In this document: positions 29,609 through 38,423 of the stretch, in pieces
Numbering within the stretch: the stretch's first letter is position 1
Layout: every line of letters starts with the position of its first letter
Assembly (NCBI GenBank): GCA_002427805.1
Contig: DIZB01000007.1
Location: forward strand, 1 to 45,047
Direction of reading: 5' to 3'
Source of the DNA: Candidatus Saccharibacteria bacterium UBA6039
Lineage (GTDB): Bacteria; Patescibacteriota; Saccharimonadia; Saccharimonadales; Saccharimonadaceae
DNA: 45,047 nucleotides
Position numbers and translations under genes: made by a program
Notes under the pieces: model-generated
What the model saw: only the letters and a program-made list of their open reading frames with translations
Told to the model about the DNA's origin: nothing
The model's database searches: none

Positions 29609-31057
29609 ATGCGCAGCAGAAACACCAAATTCTACAGTCTCATCCTCATCATTATCGATACCTTCGTGCTTCTTGCAGCATTTACACTCGCCTACGTCTT
29701 GCGCGTTCAATACGACCCTCGCCCCCTCATCGCAAACATCCACGCCTACGACTACCTGTACTCGTTCCTGCTCGTCATACCGTTCTGGATTTTGGTCTTT
29801 GCAATCCTTGGCCTGTACCGCCCTAGTACGTATAATCGCCGCCTTATTGAGTGGGCAAAAATCGCCATTGGTGCATTTATTGGTATCCTCCTTATTATTG
29901 GCTGGCAGTATGCAAGCGATAAAAACATTTTTCCGGCACGCCTGGTTGCCGTCTATGTACTCGTCGGGTCATTTCTTTTAATTGTCATTGAGCGCGAAAT
30001 CCTCCGCTACGTCCGTAGCCTCATGTTCCGCTACGGACGGGGTGTACGACGAGTCCTTATTATCGGCTCATCGGAAAGTACGGTCGATATTGCCATATCA
30101 CTTGCCAACACACGTAAAAGTGGCTATGAAATTGTTGCCATTGCCGGCCCCAAAAAAACCATGCCTGACGGCCTCAAAGTACACCATTATTCACTGGTTG
30201 AAACAGCGCTGCGCGACATAGATATCAATGCCATCAATACGATTATTCAAACCGACCTGTATGACTCACCGGAGCGTAATCAAAAGATATTAAATGCTGC
30301 TCAAACACACCACATTGAATATAGCTTTATTCCAGGTGAGGCAGAGTTCTATTCTGGTAAAAACGACGTCGACGTCTTTCTTGGTTACCCTATGATTACT
30401 GTCTACCAAACACCACTCGTGGGTTGGGGTGCAATCTTAAAACGCATCTTTGATTTTATCGTCAGTCTTATGCTCATTATTGTTCTGTCCCCACTATTTC
30501 TGGTTATTGCGATCTTGCAAAAGATTCTTAACCCTGGCACTGTTTTTTACACTAATGAGCGTTTATCTCGTTTCTCTCAGCAGGTTGGTTTGTTGAAGTT
30601 TCGTTCTATGACTCATCTCCCTGGCTTTGACTCAAAGAATGTCGATGACGCAGCGGAGTTTCGCGCTATGGGGCGAGACGATTTGGCTGAAGAATATATG
30701 AAGCATCAAAAAGTCGCACGTGACCCACGTGTTAATGCCTTTGGCAGATTCCTACGTCGTAGCTCAATTGATGAACTTCCCCAGGTGTTTAATGTCCTAA
30801 GGGGCGACCTCAGTCTGGTTGGGCCACGCCCGATTCTCCCACAGGAGGTACATATGGCAAAAGGTCGCAGTGCATTGCTGCATAGTGTAAAGTCTGGTGT
30901 CACAGGCCTCTGGCAAGTATCAGGACGAAGCGAGCTATCATTTGATGAACGGATTGAGCTTGAATTATTCTACGCCCAAAACTGGACCTTCTGGCTTGAT
31001 ATTAAGATTCTTTTTAAAACAGTCCTAGTTGTTTTTAAACGCCGCGGAGCTAAATAG
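29609..31057 (+). CDS. Polyprenyl glycosylphosphotransferase (initiating sugar transferase)
   Basis: 482 residues from the ATG at 29609; a promoter lies just before it and excludes the longer frame. Four N-terminal membrane helices (about 8-125), a Rossmann-like middle domain (about 140-270, VLIIGSSESTVDIAISLA) and a C-terminal bacterial sugar transferase domain (about 285-482) are present. The last has the family marks KRIFDFIVSLMLIIVLSP, VGLLKFRSM, the DPRVNAFGRFLRRSSIDELP segment with the catalytic Asp-Glu pair, NVLRGDLSLVGPRP and GVTGLWQVSGR. Such WbaP/WcaJ-type enzymes put the first sugar-1-phosphate on undecaprenyl phosphate. It overlaps the next gene by one base and so heads an operon. 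Confidence 0.92.
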   Translation: MRSRNTKFYSLILIIIDTFVLLAAFTLAYVLRVQYDPRPLIANIHAYDYLYSFLLVIPFWILVFAILGLYRPSTYNRRLIEWAKIAIGAFIGILLIIGWQYASDKNIFPARLVAVYVLVGSFLLIVIEREILRYVRSLMFRYGRGVRRVLIIGSSESTVDIAISLANTRKSGYEIVAIAGPKKTMPDGLKVHHYSLVETALRDIDINAINTIIQTDLYDSPERNQKILNAAQTHHIEYSFIPGEAEFYSGKNDVDVFLGYPMITVYQTPLVGWGAILKRIFDFIVSLMLIIVLSPLFLVIAILQKILNPGTVFYTNERLSRFSQQVGLLKFRSMTHLPGFDSKNVDDAAEFRAMGRDDLAEEYMKHQKVARDPRVNAFGRFLRRSSIDELPQVFNVLRGDLSLVGPRPILPQEVHMAKGRSALLHSVKSGVTGLWQVSGRSELSFDERIELELFYAQNWTFWLDIKILFKTVLVVFKRRGAK

Positions 31058-31638
31058 TGCCAACATTTATTCTTGTTCGTCACGGTGAAACAGCCGACAA
31101 CATCGACCGCAAACTTCAAGGTTGGGCCGACCCAGAGCTCAGTGATAATGGGCGAGTGCAAGCTGCCCAAATTGCCGATAGCTTGCATGACGAGCGTCCA
31201 GATATTATCTTCGCCTCCGATCTTACGCGTTGCCAGCAAACCGCGAGTTATATTCATGGCGCCTATCAAAATGCGCCACTCTTGATTGATTGGCGCCTGC
31301 GTGAACGTTCATTCGGTACGCTCGAAGGCAGTCGTCACGACGAAATCGACTGGGACGTCTTCGATGCCACGCCGCCCGACCAAAGCCCTCATGGTGCCGA
31401 GCCTATCAACAACCTTGTCGAACGCCTCAAATCATTCATTCGCGATACTGAGCTCCTCTATAGCTCTACGATTATCGTCGTAACGCATAATGGTGTCATG
31501 AATCGTTTTGGCTTTATGTTCGACGAAAATCATACACGCCAAACGTATAAAAACACCGAGATCGTACGACTCGAAATTCATTACGATGACCCTCGCCTTG
31601 CACCACATACCTATTCACCATGGGAACCACAAGGATGA
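31057..31638 (+). CDS. Histidine phosphatase (phosphoglycerate mutase-like)
   Basis: 193 residues with a GTG start that shares one base with the previous stop. The RHGE motif (residues 8-11) with the phospho-accepting His9 is followed by QGWADPELSDNGRVQA, then LRERSFGTLEG, and the second catalytic His in IIVVTHNGVMNRF. This is a small histidine-phosphatase-superfamily enzyme, about the usual length. Its substrate cannot be told. In a glycan operon it could remove phosphate from a sugar phosphate or nucleotide; this is inference. It overlaps the next gene by four bases in an ATGA. Confidence 0.88.
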   Translation: MPTFILVRHGETADNIDRKLQGWADPELSDNGRVQAAQIADSLHDERPDIIFASDLTRCQQTASYIHGAYQNAPLLIDWRLRERSFGTLEGSRHDEIDWDVFDATPPDQSPHGAEPINNLVERLKSFIRDTELLYSSTIIVVTHNGVMNRFGFMFDENHTRQTYKNTEIVRLEIHYDDPRLAPHTYSPWEPQG

Positions 31639-32744
31639 CCAGCCCCCGCATCGCAATCGTCACCGACTGGCTGACAGTTAATGGCGGTGCCGAAAGTCTT
31701 CTTCTTGAACTTCACAAGGTTTTTCCTGATGCCCCGATTTATACATCAGTATACGATGCTGCAGCTATGGAAGCTTTTAGTGGCATCGATATCCGCACAA
31801 CGTATCTTCAAAAGACCCTTCCCAGGTTTATTCGCTACAAACACGTGCTATGGCCAGTCCTTAGGGCCTATGCCTTCCGTAAGCTCGATCTGTCCGAGTA
31901 TGACATTATTTTAAGTACCAGCAGCGCCGAAGCCAAGGCAGTGCGTAAAACACGTAAAGGTCAGGTGCATATCGCCTACATTCACACACCAATTCGCTAC
32001 TACTGGAGCCACTATGAGGAGTTCAAACGCGAGTTCCGCTTTGGCGCACTGACACCACTTATTCGTCCTGTCATTCCCTTCTTTGTGAAGCGCATGCGTA
32101 AACTCGATCTTGCGTCAATCAAAGACATAGACGTTCTCATTGCCAACTCTACCGTCACAAGCGAACGTATCAAAAAGTATTATGGCCGCTCAAGCACCAT
32201 TGTCTACCCACCAATCGACGTTGATCGTTTTACCCCACCGCCTCGTGGTGAGCGCGCTGGCTATGTCATGTGGGGCCGCCATGTCCCGTATAAGCGATTT
32301 GATATTGCAATTGCTGCATGTAATAAACTCGGCGCACATCTTACCATCATCGGCAGTGGTCCAGACACTGAACGGCTTAAGACGCTGGCTGGCCCAACTA
32401 TTCATTTCACTGGACGTATTAGCGATAAAGAGCTTGTGAAGCATGCCTGGTCGGCAAAGGCATTTTTGTTTCCAAACGAAGAGGATTTTGGTATGTCTGC
32501 AGTTGAAGCGCTCGCCGCTGGTACGCCAGTCATTGCCTACGCCAAAGGTGGTGTACTCGATATCATTCAAGACGGCGAGACGGGTGTGTTATTTCAGGAC
32601 CAAACTGTTGATAGTTTAGTTGATGCAATCACCCGCTTCGAGACGTTATCATTCTTACCCGCAACGCTTCACCGCAAAGCAAAACGCTTCGATAAAAGCC
32701 TCTTCGTCACAAAAATGCGCAAGATCGTCAGCGACAATAGCTAA
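31635..32744 (+). CDS. Glycosyltransferase family 4
   Basis: 369 residues from the ATG at 31635, which overlaps the previous stop as ATGA; an in-frame ATG at 31620 is less likely. The N-terminal half begins IAIVTDWLTVNGGAESLLLE, with the glycine-rich acceptor loop; the C-terminal half has YVMWGRHVPYKRFDIAI, GSGPDTERLK and NEEDFGMSAVEALAAGTPVI, which contains an intact EX7E motif. This is a GT-B retaining transferase using a nucleotide sugar, acting on the lipid-linked sugar at the inner face of the membrane. It shares a CTAA stop overlap with the convergent GDP-mannose gene. Confidence 0.9.
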   Translation: MTSPRIAIVTDWLTVNGGAESLLLELHKVFPDAPIYTSVYDAAAMEAFSGIDIRTTYLQKTLPRFIRYKHVLWPVLRAYAFRKLDLSEYDIILSTSSAEAKAVRKTRKGQVHIAYIHTPIRYYWSHYEEFKREFRFGALTPLIRPVIPFFVKRMRKLDLASIKDIDVLIANSTVTSERIKKYYGRSSTIVYPPIDVDRFTPPPRGERAGYVMWGRHVPYKRFDIAIAACNKLGAHLTIIGSGPDTERLKTLAGPTIHFTGRISDKELVKHAWSAKAFLFPNEEDFGMSAVEALAAGTPVIAYAKGGVLDIIQDGETGVLFQDQTVDSLVDAITRFETLSFLPATLHRKAKRFDKSLFVTKMRKIVSDNS

Positions 32745-33781
32745 GCTTGAAGTTTTTTAGCCACTTCACCCGTGCGGTGGCTCACATCTTTTCGGGCAAC
32801 GAGTATGCCATTCGGCGTGTTAATAACGACAATGTTATCGAGGCCAATAACAGCAATTGGTTTTTCTTCTTCATTACGAATATACACATTCTCAAGATCA
32901 ATTGGGTTGATGCCAGCGCCATGGAAATGATTACCTTGTTCATCGCGCTCCACAGCGTTATGGAGGTCCTTAAATGAGCCTAAATCCATCCAATCAAAGC
33001 GCGCAGGAACGACCGCTAGGTTATGCGATTTCTCTGCAAGGGCATAATCAATCACCTGATCATCAAACCCTAGGTAAACCTTGTTATAGTCATCGCTCAT
33101 CGGCTCGGCTTCTTTCGCTAAGGCCTCAAAATGCGCCTCAAGTTCAGGTGAGACTTGTTTGATTTCATCAAGAAATACATTTACCGATCCAACAAAATAG
33201 CCACAATTCCACAAATACTTTCCTGCCTGAAGGTACTTCTGTGCAGTGTCATAATCTGGTTTTTCTTTGAATGATTCAATGTTGTAGACTTCCCCATTAT
33301 CACCCAAAGCGCCATCACGCTCAATATAGCCAAATCCAGTTGATGGAAATGTTGGCTCAATCCCCACAAGTGTAATCTTATGTGTCTCTACAGATGAATC
33401 AGCCGCAATATGGAGTGATTTCACGTAACCGTCAATATCACGAATATGGTGATCAGAGTGCACAAAAGCGATAGGCTCGTCTTTGTCGTGTCGGCGAGCA
33501 ATAACATCCAGCGCGAATATAATGCAGTTACCGGTTCCGCGACGGCCCGGTTCAATAAGAAAATTCTCATCCGCAAGATCTGGCAGTTGATCCTTAACAT
33601 GCTGTGAATGACTCGCTTCTGTGACGATATAAACTGTTTCACCAGCATGCGTACCGCGCTCATACGCAGCCTGGAGCAAACTCCTATCATCAATAAGGTT
33701 TAGTAAATGTTTTGGGTAATCTGGTGTAGAGAGAGGCCATAATCGTGTTCCTGACCCTCCAGCAATAATCACTGTAATCAT
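32741..33781 (-). CDS. manC: Mannose-1-phosphate guanylyltransferase
   Basis: 346 residues. It forms GDP-mannose from mannose-1-phosphate and GTP. The signature ITVIIAGGSGTRLWPLSTPD and PKHLLNL is at residues 2-30, followed by FGYIERDG near 145 and FKEKPDYDTAQKYLQAGKYL near 167-186 with WNCGYF. It is the single-domain form, without the phosphomannose isomerase cupin found in some homologues. GDP-mannose can feed the mannosyltransferases and, through a 4-keto-6-deoxy intermediate, the PLP enzyme at 38424; the needed dehydratase is not in the window. A TAAAAT lies 8 bases before the start. The stop overlaps the convergent glycosyltransferase stop. Confidence 0.88.
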   Translation of the reverse strand: MITVIIAGGSGTRLWPLSTPDYPKHLLNLIDDRSLLQAAYERGTHAGETVYIVTEASHSQHVKDQLPDLADENFLIEPGRRGTGNCIIFALDVIARRHDKDEPIAFVHSDHHIRDIDGYVKSLHIAADSSVETHKITLVGIEPTFPSTGFGYIERDGALGDNGEVYNIESFKEKPDYDTAQKYLQAGKYLWNCGYFVGSVNVFLDEIKQVSPELEAHFEALAKEAEPMSDDYNKVYLGFDDQVIDYALAEKSHNLAVVPARFDWMDLGSFKDLHNAVERDEQGNHFHGAGINPIDLENVYIRNEEEKPIAVIGLDNIVVINTPNGILVARKDVSHRTGEVAKKLQA

Positions 33782-34031
33782 ATTGTTCTATTTTATCATT
33801 AGGTCAGTATTTAATCTAAAAGTAATTATGCGTATTGCTATAACCTTGTTAAGTCTTGTTGATAAAAACAGTAAACCCTGTTCTTAAGACATGTCAGGTT
33901 TAAGACACGTGTAGCGTAGACCTGTCACAGTCTGATCTCCTGTTCCTTAGAACAGCCAACAATACAGGCACGGCAGACTTATAGCATAGTATCGGATGCT
34001 TTAAATCAGGCGAGTAGAAAGACCGGTGACC
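33782..34031. other. Intergenic region with short repeats and a hairpin
   Basis: 250 bases without a gene. TTAAGACATGT (33884-33894) and TTAAGACACGT (33900-33910) repeat with a 16-base period, and a perfect hairpin CTGTTC-CTTA-GAACAG lies at 33940-33955 without a T-run. Nothing else is evident. Confidence 0.45.
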
Positions 34032-36212
34032 CTAAACTGAACAACCTAAATTGTTGAGCTCCATATTATAGCCCTTGGAATTACTGAGCTTAATGGTATC
34101 ACCGGTTTTAGCCTCAATGCTTATAGAGGTGTAGGCACTGTTTATGCCCTGAGTAGATATTTGTCTCCCATCTACCGATATAGATAGTTCAGTATCAGCG
34201 GATAAAGCCTTAATATCGAAGCATACTTTTACCGCATGAGTTGTTTCTTTTCTTATAGAGTTAATACCCAAAGAACCTCCGCTGGAAAGTTCATACTCCA
34301 TGCTTTGAGGTGACTTTAGAAGTGGAAGGCTTATAACGTTTCCTGTATCTATAGTTAACACACTATCGGCCTTAGGCCCATCTTTTATCTTGGCCAGAAC
34401 TATACTTTTGTCATCACCTGGCCTTACTATCTGCAAAGAGAAATTTTCAGAAGTACCCTGGTCAATAATCTCTAATCCTGGTAGCGCCTTGCGAATATCA
34501 CTAGGGCTTTCGCCGTGAATTACGACGTATTCAATGCCCAATGCCCTCAACACAGGAAGCGTCTGGGGATCACTAAGATCTTTAATCGAGTTATGGATTT
34601 TGTCACTCATATCACCAATAGCTGCGCTGTTGATGATAGGCTTACCATGCACAGCCTGCATGGTAAGATAATACACGATTGAATCATACTCCACGCCCGT
34701 TCGATCAATGGGATACTCCGCAATAGCCTTTATATTACTGTCATCTCTTATGCGATCATATACCTCGGGTACGTCACGAGAGTAGCTAAAAACAGGTGGA
34801 CTAAATGGATGATTAACCTGATATTCGGCCATTATTCCTAAGGTTATTAATGCGAATAAAATAACAAGTAGAGCCCTTTTGTTCCGAAATGCCTTTAAGG
34901 TAGTGAGGTATTTTAGAGTTAATGCAAATAACGATACCAGAGCAATGTTCAGGACAAGGTATTCACGAGCAAATATTCGCCAAGTCTCAGTTAACGTTAA
35001 AACAATCCCAGATGGAGTTATTACTCCTTTTATATACGGTGGTAGTCCTATAGCAAAAGCTGTCAGAGCAACAAGAAGCACTCCACCCACCACAAGCCTG
35101 CTGTCATAGCCACGCACTATCCCTAATTTTATTTTTCGGGTGCTCAATCTTTCCCATAACATCATTATGCCCCCAACAACGATTACAGAAAGCATTACTA
35201 TGCTAATTGAAACATGACTTTCGGCTCCACCACACCAATTTCGCATACCAATATTATTCGCCGTGTATCCAGGACCAAATATCTTTTTTAGAAAAACATT
35301 ATTTGGATCAGGCAGTAAGTAATCAAGGGGCTTGTTGCTACACTGCATCGCAGCCGCCTCCACACTACCTCTAGCCGAAGCCACACTGGAGCTAATAAGA
35401 TTTGCATTTGTAACCGTCACGGCCACAAGTGGCGAGACTATTACAGCAAATATAGCCGCGCCTAGTAGAAATGGTCGCGCCCAAACCACCAATCTTTTAG
35501 CGCTCCAAAACCTCTTTACCTTCTGACGCTTAAGGCTCAAAAGCCCCCAGGTGACAAGTACGGGTAGGACAATAGTTGCTGCTAGCAATACGAAATAAGG
35601 GTCAAAGTACGCACAAGCCCCGAGTACAATCGCCAGTAGAATAGCATGGAGTTTTTTTCGATGCGATATCAAATGGATCAAAAGCCACAGCACCGCAATA
35701 AGTAGTGAAGCGTAGCCGTAACTAGGGTGATCACCGATCTTATTCTGTATGTAAGGCGTGAACGCCACAGCATAGCCAGCGAGTAGCGCAATCCAACGAT
35801 TTTTTGTTAGATATAAAATGAATGCAAACATGATTACGGATGTCGTAAGATAGCCAACTATATTGTAAAGATTGTATGAACAAACAGGGCCAACTACCTT
35901 AGACGCTCCCCCCGTGGCTACGGCCTGAACGAGCGCTGCGTAGTTGACCGGCGAATACAGCGACTCTCCGCTGGGATAGTTTGTGGTATTCTCATACCCC
36001 CCAAGTACAGGTTGCTCTGGCTTTAAAGAGTTACGCCATATCGGACCCCCCGTACTGTCCCCAAAACCAGACACTGAATCCGTACAATCATAAAAGGCTG
36101 GACCCATATAAAATGCCGTGAAAAATATGTATGAACAAACTACTAAACCAATAAACCAATTCTTTTTCAAGAACTCTGGCGCACGTTTTAGTATATCTCT
36201 AGTTCTACTCAT
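34032..36212 (-). CDS. Large GT-C-like membrane glycosyltransferase
   Basis: 726 residues with about twelve membrane segments in the first 475 residues and a C-terminal extracellular domain of about 240 residues with beta-rich ends. The first extracellular loop holds conserved-looking acidic and proline residues (FYDCTDSVSGFGDSTGGPIW), and a later loop has PDPNNVFLKKIFGPGY. The layout fits YfhO-like or other GT-C enzymes that use polyprenyl-phosphate sugars; I do not recognise the exact family. TAGGAT on the minus strand (36219-36224) lies 6 bases before the ATG. It is divergent from the glycosyltransferase at 36282. Its A+T content is somewhat higher than that of the ATP synthase region. Confidence 0.6.
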   Translation of the reverse strand: MSRTRDILKRAPEFLKKNWFIGLVVCSYIFFTAFYMGPAFYDCTDSVSGFGDSTGGPIWRNSLKPEQPVLGGYENTTNYPSGESLYSPVNYAALVQAVATGGASKVVGPVCSYNLYNIVGYLTTSVIMFAFILYLTKNRWIALLAGYAVAFTPYIQNKIGDHPSYGYASLLIAVLWLLIHLISHRKKLHAILLAIVLGACAYFDPYFVLLAATIVLPVLVTWGLLSLKRQKVKRFWSAKRLVVWARPFLLGAAIFAVIVSPLVAVTVTNANLISSSVASARGSVEAAAMQCSNKPLDYLLPDPNNVFLKKIFGPGYTANNIGMRNWCGGAESHVSISIVMLSVIVVGGIMMLWERLSTRKIKLGIVRGYDSRLVVGGVLLVALTAFAIGLPPYIKGVITPSGIVLTLTETWRIFAREYLVLNIALVSLFALTLKYLTTLKAFRNKRALLVILFALITLGIMAEYQVNHPFSPPVFSYSRDVPEVYDRIRDDSNIKAIAEYPIDRTGVEYDSIVYYLTMQAVHGKPIINSAAIGDMSDKIHNSIKDLSDPQTLPVLRALGIEYVVIHGESPSDIRKALPGLEIIDQGTSENFSLQIVRPGDDKSIVLAKIKDGPKADSVLTIDTGNVISLPLLKSPQSMEYELSSGGSLGINSIRKETTHAVKVCFDIKALSADTELSISVDGRQISTQGINSAYTSISIEAKTGDTIKLSNSKGYNMELNNLGCSV

Positions 36213-36218
36213 ATAATT

Positions 36219-36274
36219 ATCCTATGCCATCCAATACGACCAGCAACTCATCAATAACGGCTAAGTGCTATAAT
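36219..36274. promoter_or_regulatory. Divergent leaderless promoters
   Basis: TAGGAT on the minus strand (36219-36224) is 6 bases from the ATG at 36212. TGC-TATAAT on the plus strand (36266-36274), an extended -10, is 7 bases from the ATG at 36282. Confidence 0.58.
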
Positions 36275-36281
36275 TATCCTA

Positions 36282-37106
36282 ATGTCTCAGCCTATTGTAT
36301 CAGTTATCATTCCAACTAAGAACTCTTCACGAACGCTTGAGGAATGTCTAAGTTCTATCAAGAGTCAATCATATAGCGCTATCGAATTGATCGTTGTTGA
36401 TAATTTCTCGACCGATAATACACTAAGTATTGCAAAAAAATACACACAGCATGTGTACTCTAAGGGACCAGAGAGAAGCCCACAACGTAACTATGGTGTT
36501 TCAAAAGCAGAGGGAACCTACATCGCAATTATTGACAGCGACATGAACTTATCTCCAAAGGTCATTGAACAAGCAGTCGCAGAAATGAAGAAAAATGTAA
36601 CGCTTGCTGGCATCGTTATACCTGAGGAGTCATTCGGCGATGGCTTTTGGGCACAGTGTAAAAGATTAGAGAGAAGTTTTTATGTTGGTGTCCCATATAT
36701 GGAAGCTGCCCGCTTCTTTAAACGTAGCGACTACCTCCATCTGGGGGGGTATGATAAAACGATGGTCAGCGGCGAAGACTGGGACTTATCACAGCGGATG
36801 GAGAGTATCGGATCACTTGGGCGTACTAAGGCCTATATCTATCACAATGAAGGCCATATATCCTTATGGCAATCTGTACGTAAAAAGTTTTATTATGCTG
36901 AAAAGTTCACCAAATACAAAGATTCCAATGAGACGGTTGATAACATATCTCCCCAAACAAGCATTATTGGTCGCTATGCGCTATTCTTCTCAAAGCCGAG
37001 GAAACTGTTTAAAAAACCTTTACTAGGTATTGGTATGCTATTTATGAAAACATGTGAATTCTGCTTTGGAGCTGCTGGTTATATAAAAGTTCGGATACAA
37101 CAATAG
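36282..37106 (+). CDS. Glycosyltransferase family 2
   Basis: 274 residues. GT-A fold with the opening VSVIIPTKNSSRTLEECLSS, the nucleotide-binding VVDNFSTDNT and a DSDM metal-binding motif near residue 85. The middle part has GGYDKTMVSGEDWDLSQR, a usual acceptor-site region. It is cytoplasmic, perhaps membrane-associated through its basic and hydrophobic end. The GTG of the flippase gene overlaps its stop by one base, so both are co-translated. The start follows an extended -10 element by 7 bases, predicting a leaderless message. Confidence 0.88.
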   Translation: MSQPIVSVIIPTKNSSRTLEECLSSIKSQSYSAIELIVVDNFSTDNTLSIAKKYTQHVYSKGPERSPQRNYGVSKAEGTYIAIIDSDMNLSPKVIEQAVAEMKKNVTLAGIVIPEESFGDGFWAQCKRLERSFYVGVPYMEAARFFKRSDYLHLGGYDKTMVSGEDWDLSQRMESIGSLGRTKAYIYHNEGHISLWQSVRKKFYYAEKFTKYKDSNETVDNISPQTSIIGRYALFFSKPRKLFKKPLLGIGMLFMKTCEFCFGAAGYIKVRIQQ

Positions 37107-38353
37107 TGATCAAGAAAAGCCTAATTACTTTTGTCGCGCTCAGTATCGTTGCCTCAGGTTTAAACTATATTATCTACCCCCTCTTTAGTCGTATTCTTTC
37201 ATCAGCGGAATACGTAAATATTACCGTTGCCCTTTCTCTTTTTACGCAGATATCCGCCTTTCTGTCCTCAATCTTAGCAATTACCATTGGTCTGTCAAAA
37301 GATAGTCCCGATGGCAAAATGAACGAAAAACTTGAATTATTACAGGCATTTTTATTTAAATTATTTATTATTCTAGCTAGTATATTTCTACTACTGTCGC
37401 CTATCATCATGGTCCAACTACATACACCCGTACTGTTTGCAGTTCCGATTGCCCTCATGATGTTATTCTCTCTTCCAATACTCATTATCTCTGGCTATTT
37501 GAATGGCAAAAACGAAATGATTAAGCTGGGTGTTGTCGCCCTCGTATCGGCGTCAAGTCAATTTGTCATTGGCCTCACTGTTGCCTACCTGAGCCACAAC
37601 GGACTACTCTCGATGCTGTCTATGATTGCAGCCCAGCTTGTGACCCTTCTTGTACTCTACGGTATCTTCGCAAAAGACAAACTACCAGGTATTATTAAAC
37701 CCCTCAAGATACCACTACGGGCACTCCGCGGCAAACAGATGGGGCCCCTTGTTATTTACACTGCGCTTACCGCACTAGCTATCATGGCAATTAGTTTAGT
37801 ACAAATAGCCGATCTATTTATTGTTCAAAATCTCATCAATGTAGACGTAAAATTTTATGCAGATATATACGTCGTCAGCCGTATCGTCTTCTTTGGTGGC
37901 ATGATATTTATCTGGCCATTCCTCGGTGAGATTAGTCTTGATCACCACCACTTTAATCGGAAACCGTTCTTTAAACTCATGATCTATTTCACCGCAATTA
38001 TGCTTGCTGCAGTCATCGCACTCTTCTTCTTCGGGGACAAACTCATAAATATCCTATTCGGACCTTCCTATGACATACATCTTGTAAGAGTAATTGCTAT
38101 ATTAGCTGTGCTTTATAAATATTTCCTACTCGTCATCACAGCAATTATTCTATACTTTGTTGTACTTAGAAATTATGCAGCCGTGTGGCTCTCAATCACT
38201 GCTGCCAGTCTGGTATTGATCTATGCAGCGCTCATCAACAAGGCCTCAAGCCTGCCGACACTACTTATTGGGCTTACTATCATTGCCGCCCTTGTTGCAA
38301 TCACTGCGGTCATAATGTTGCTGCACACACCCGTAAAAAAATCCCGCGAATAG
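37106..38353 (+). CDS. Wzx-like polysaccharide flippase
   Basis: 415 residues with about twelve membrane segments and a GTG start overlapping the previous stop by one base. The N-terminal helix (SLITFVALSIVASGLNYIIY followed by PLFSRILSSAEY) is typical of MOP-superfamily exporters, where a lipid-linked glycan unit is moved across the membrane. Its place among glycosyltransferases supports this. A stem-loop with a T-rich tail follows at 38368-38396. The family is clear by pattern; the substrate is not known. Confidence 0.8.
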   Translation: MIKKSLITFVALSIVASGLNYIIYPLFSRILSSAEYVNITVALSLFTQISAFLSSILAITIGLSKDSPDGKMNEKLELLQAFLFKLFIILASIFLLLSPIIMVQLHTPVLFAVPIALMMLFSLPILIISGYLNGKNEMIKLGVVALVSASSQFVIGLTVAYLSHNGLLSMLSMIAAQLVTLLVLYGIFAKDKLPGIIKPLKIPLRALRGKQMGPLVIYTALTALAIMAISLVQIADLFIVQNLINVDVKFYADIYVVSRIVFFGGMIFIWPFLGEISLDHHHFNRKPFFKLMIYFTAIMLAAVIALFFFGDKLINILFGPSYDIHLVRVIAILAVLYKYFLLVITAIILYFVVLRNYAAVWLSITAASLVLIYAALINKASSLPTLLIGLTIIAALVAITAVIMLLHTPVKKSRE

Positions 38354-38367
38354 GTCGCCCTGAACGC

Positions 38368-38396
38368 CCGCCGGATGAGTTGGCGGTTTTACTTTT
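38368..38396 (+). terminator. Short terminator after the flippase gene
   Basis: Stem CCGCC/GGCGG with a 9-base loop is followed by TTTTACTTTT. The T-rich part also serves as the -35 (TTTACT, 38388-38393) of the next promoter. Confidence 0.55.
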
Positions 38397-38416
38397 AGGA
38401 GGGGCTCCTATATAAT
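38388..38416 (+). promoter_or_regulatory. Promoter of the PLP-enzyme gene
   Basis: TTTACT (38388-38393), 17-base spacer, perfect TATAAT (38411-38416). The ATG at 38424 follows after 7 bases, predicting a leaderless message. Confidence 0.68.
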
Positions 38417-38423
38417 TTGCAGA

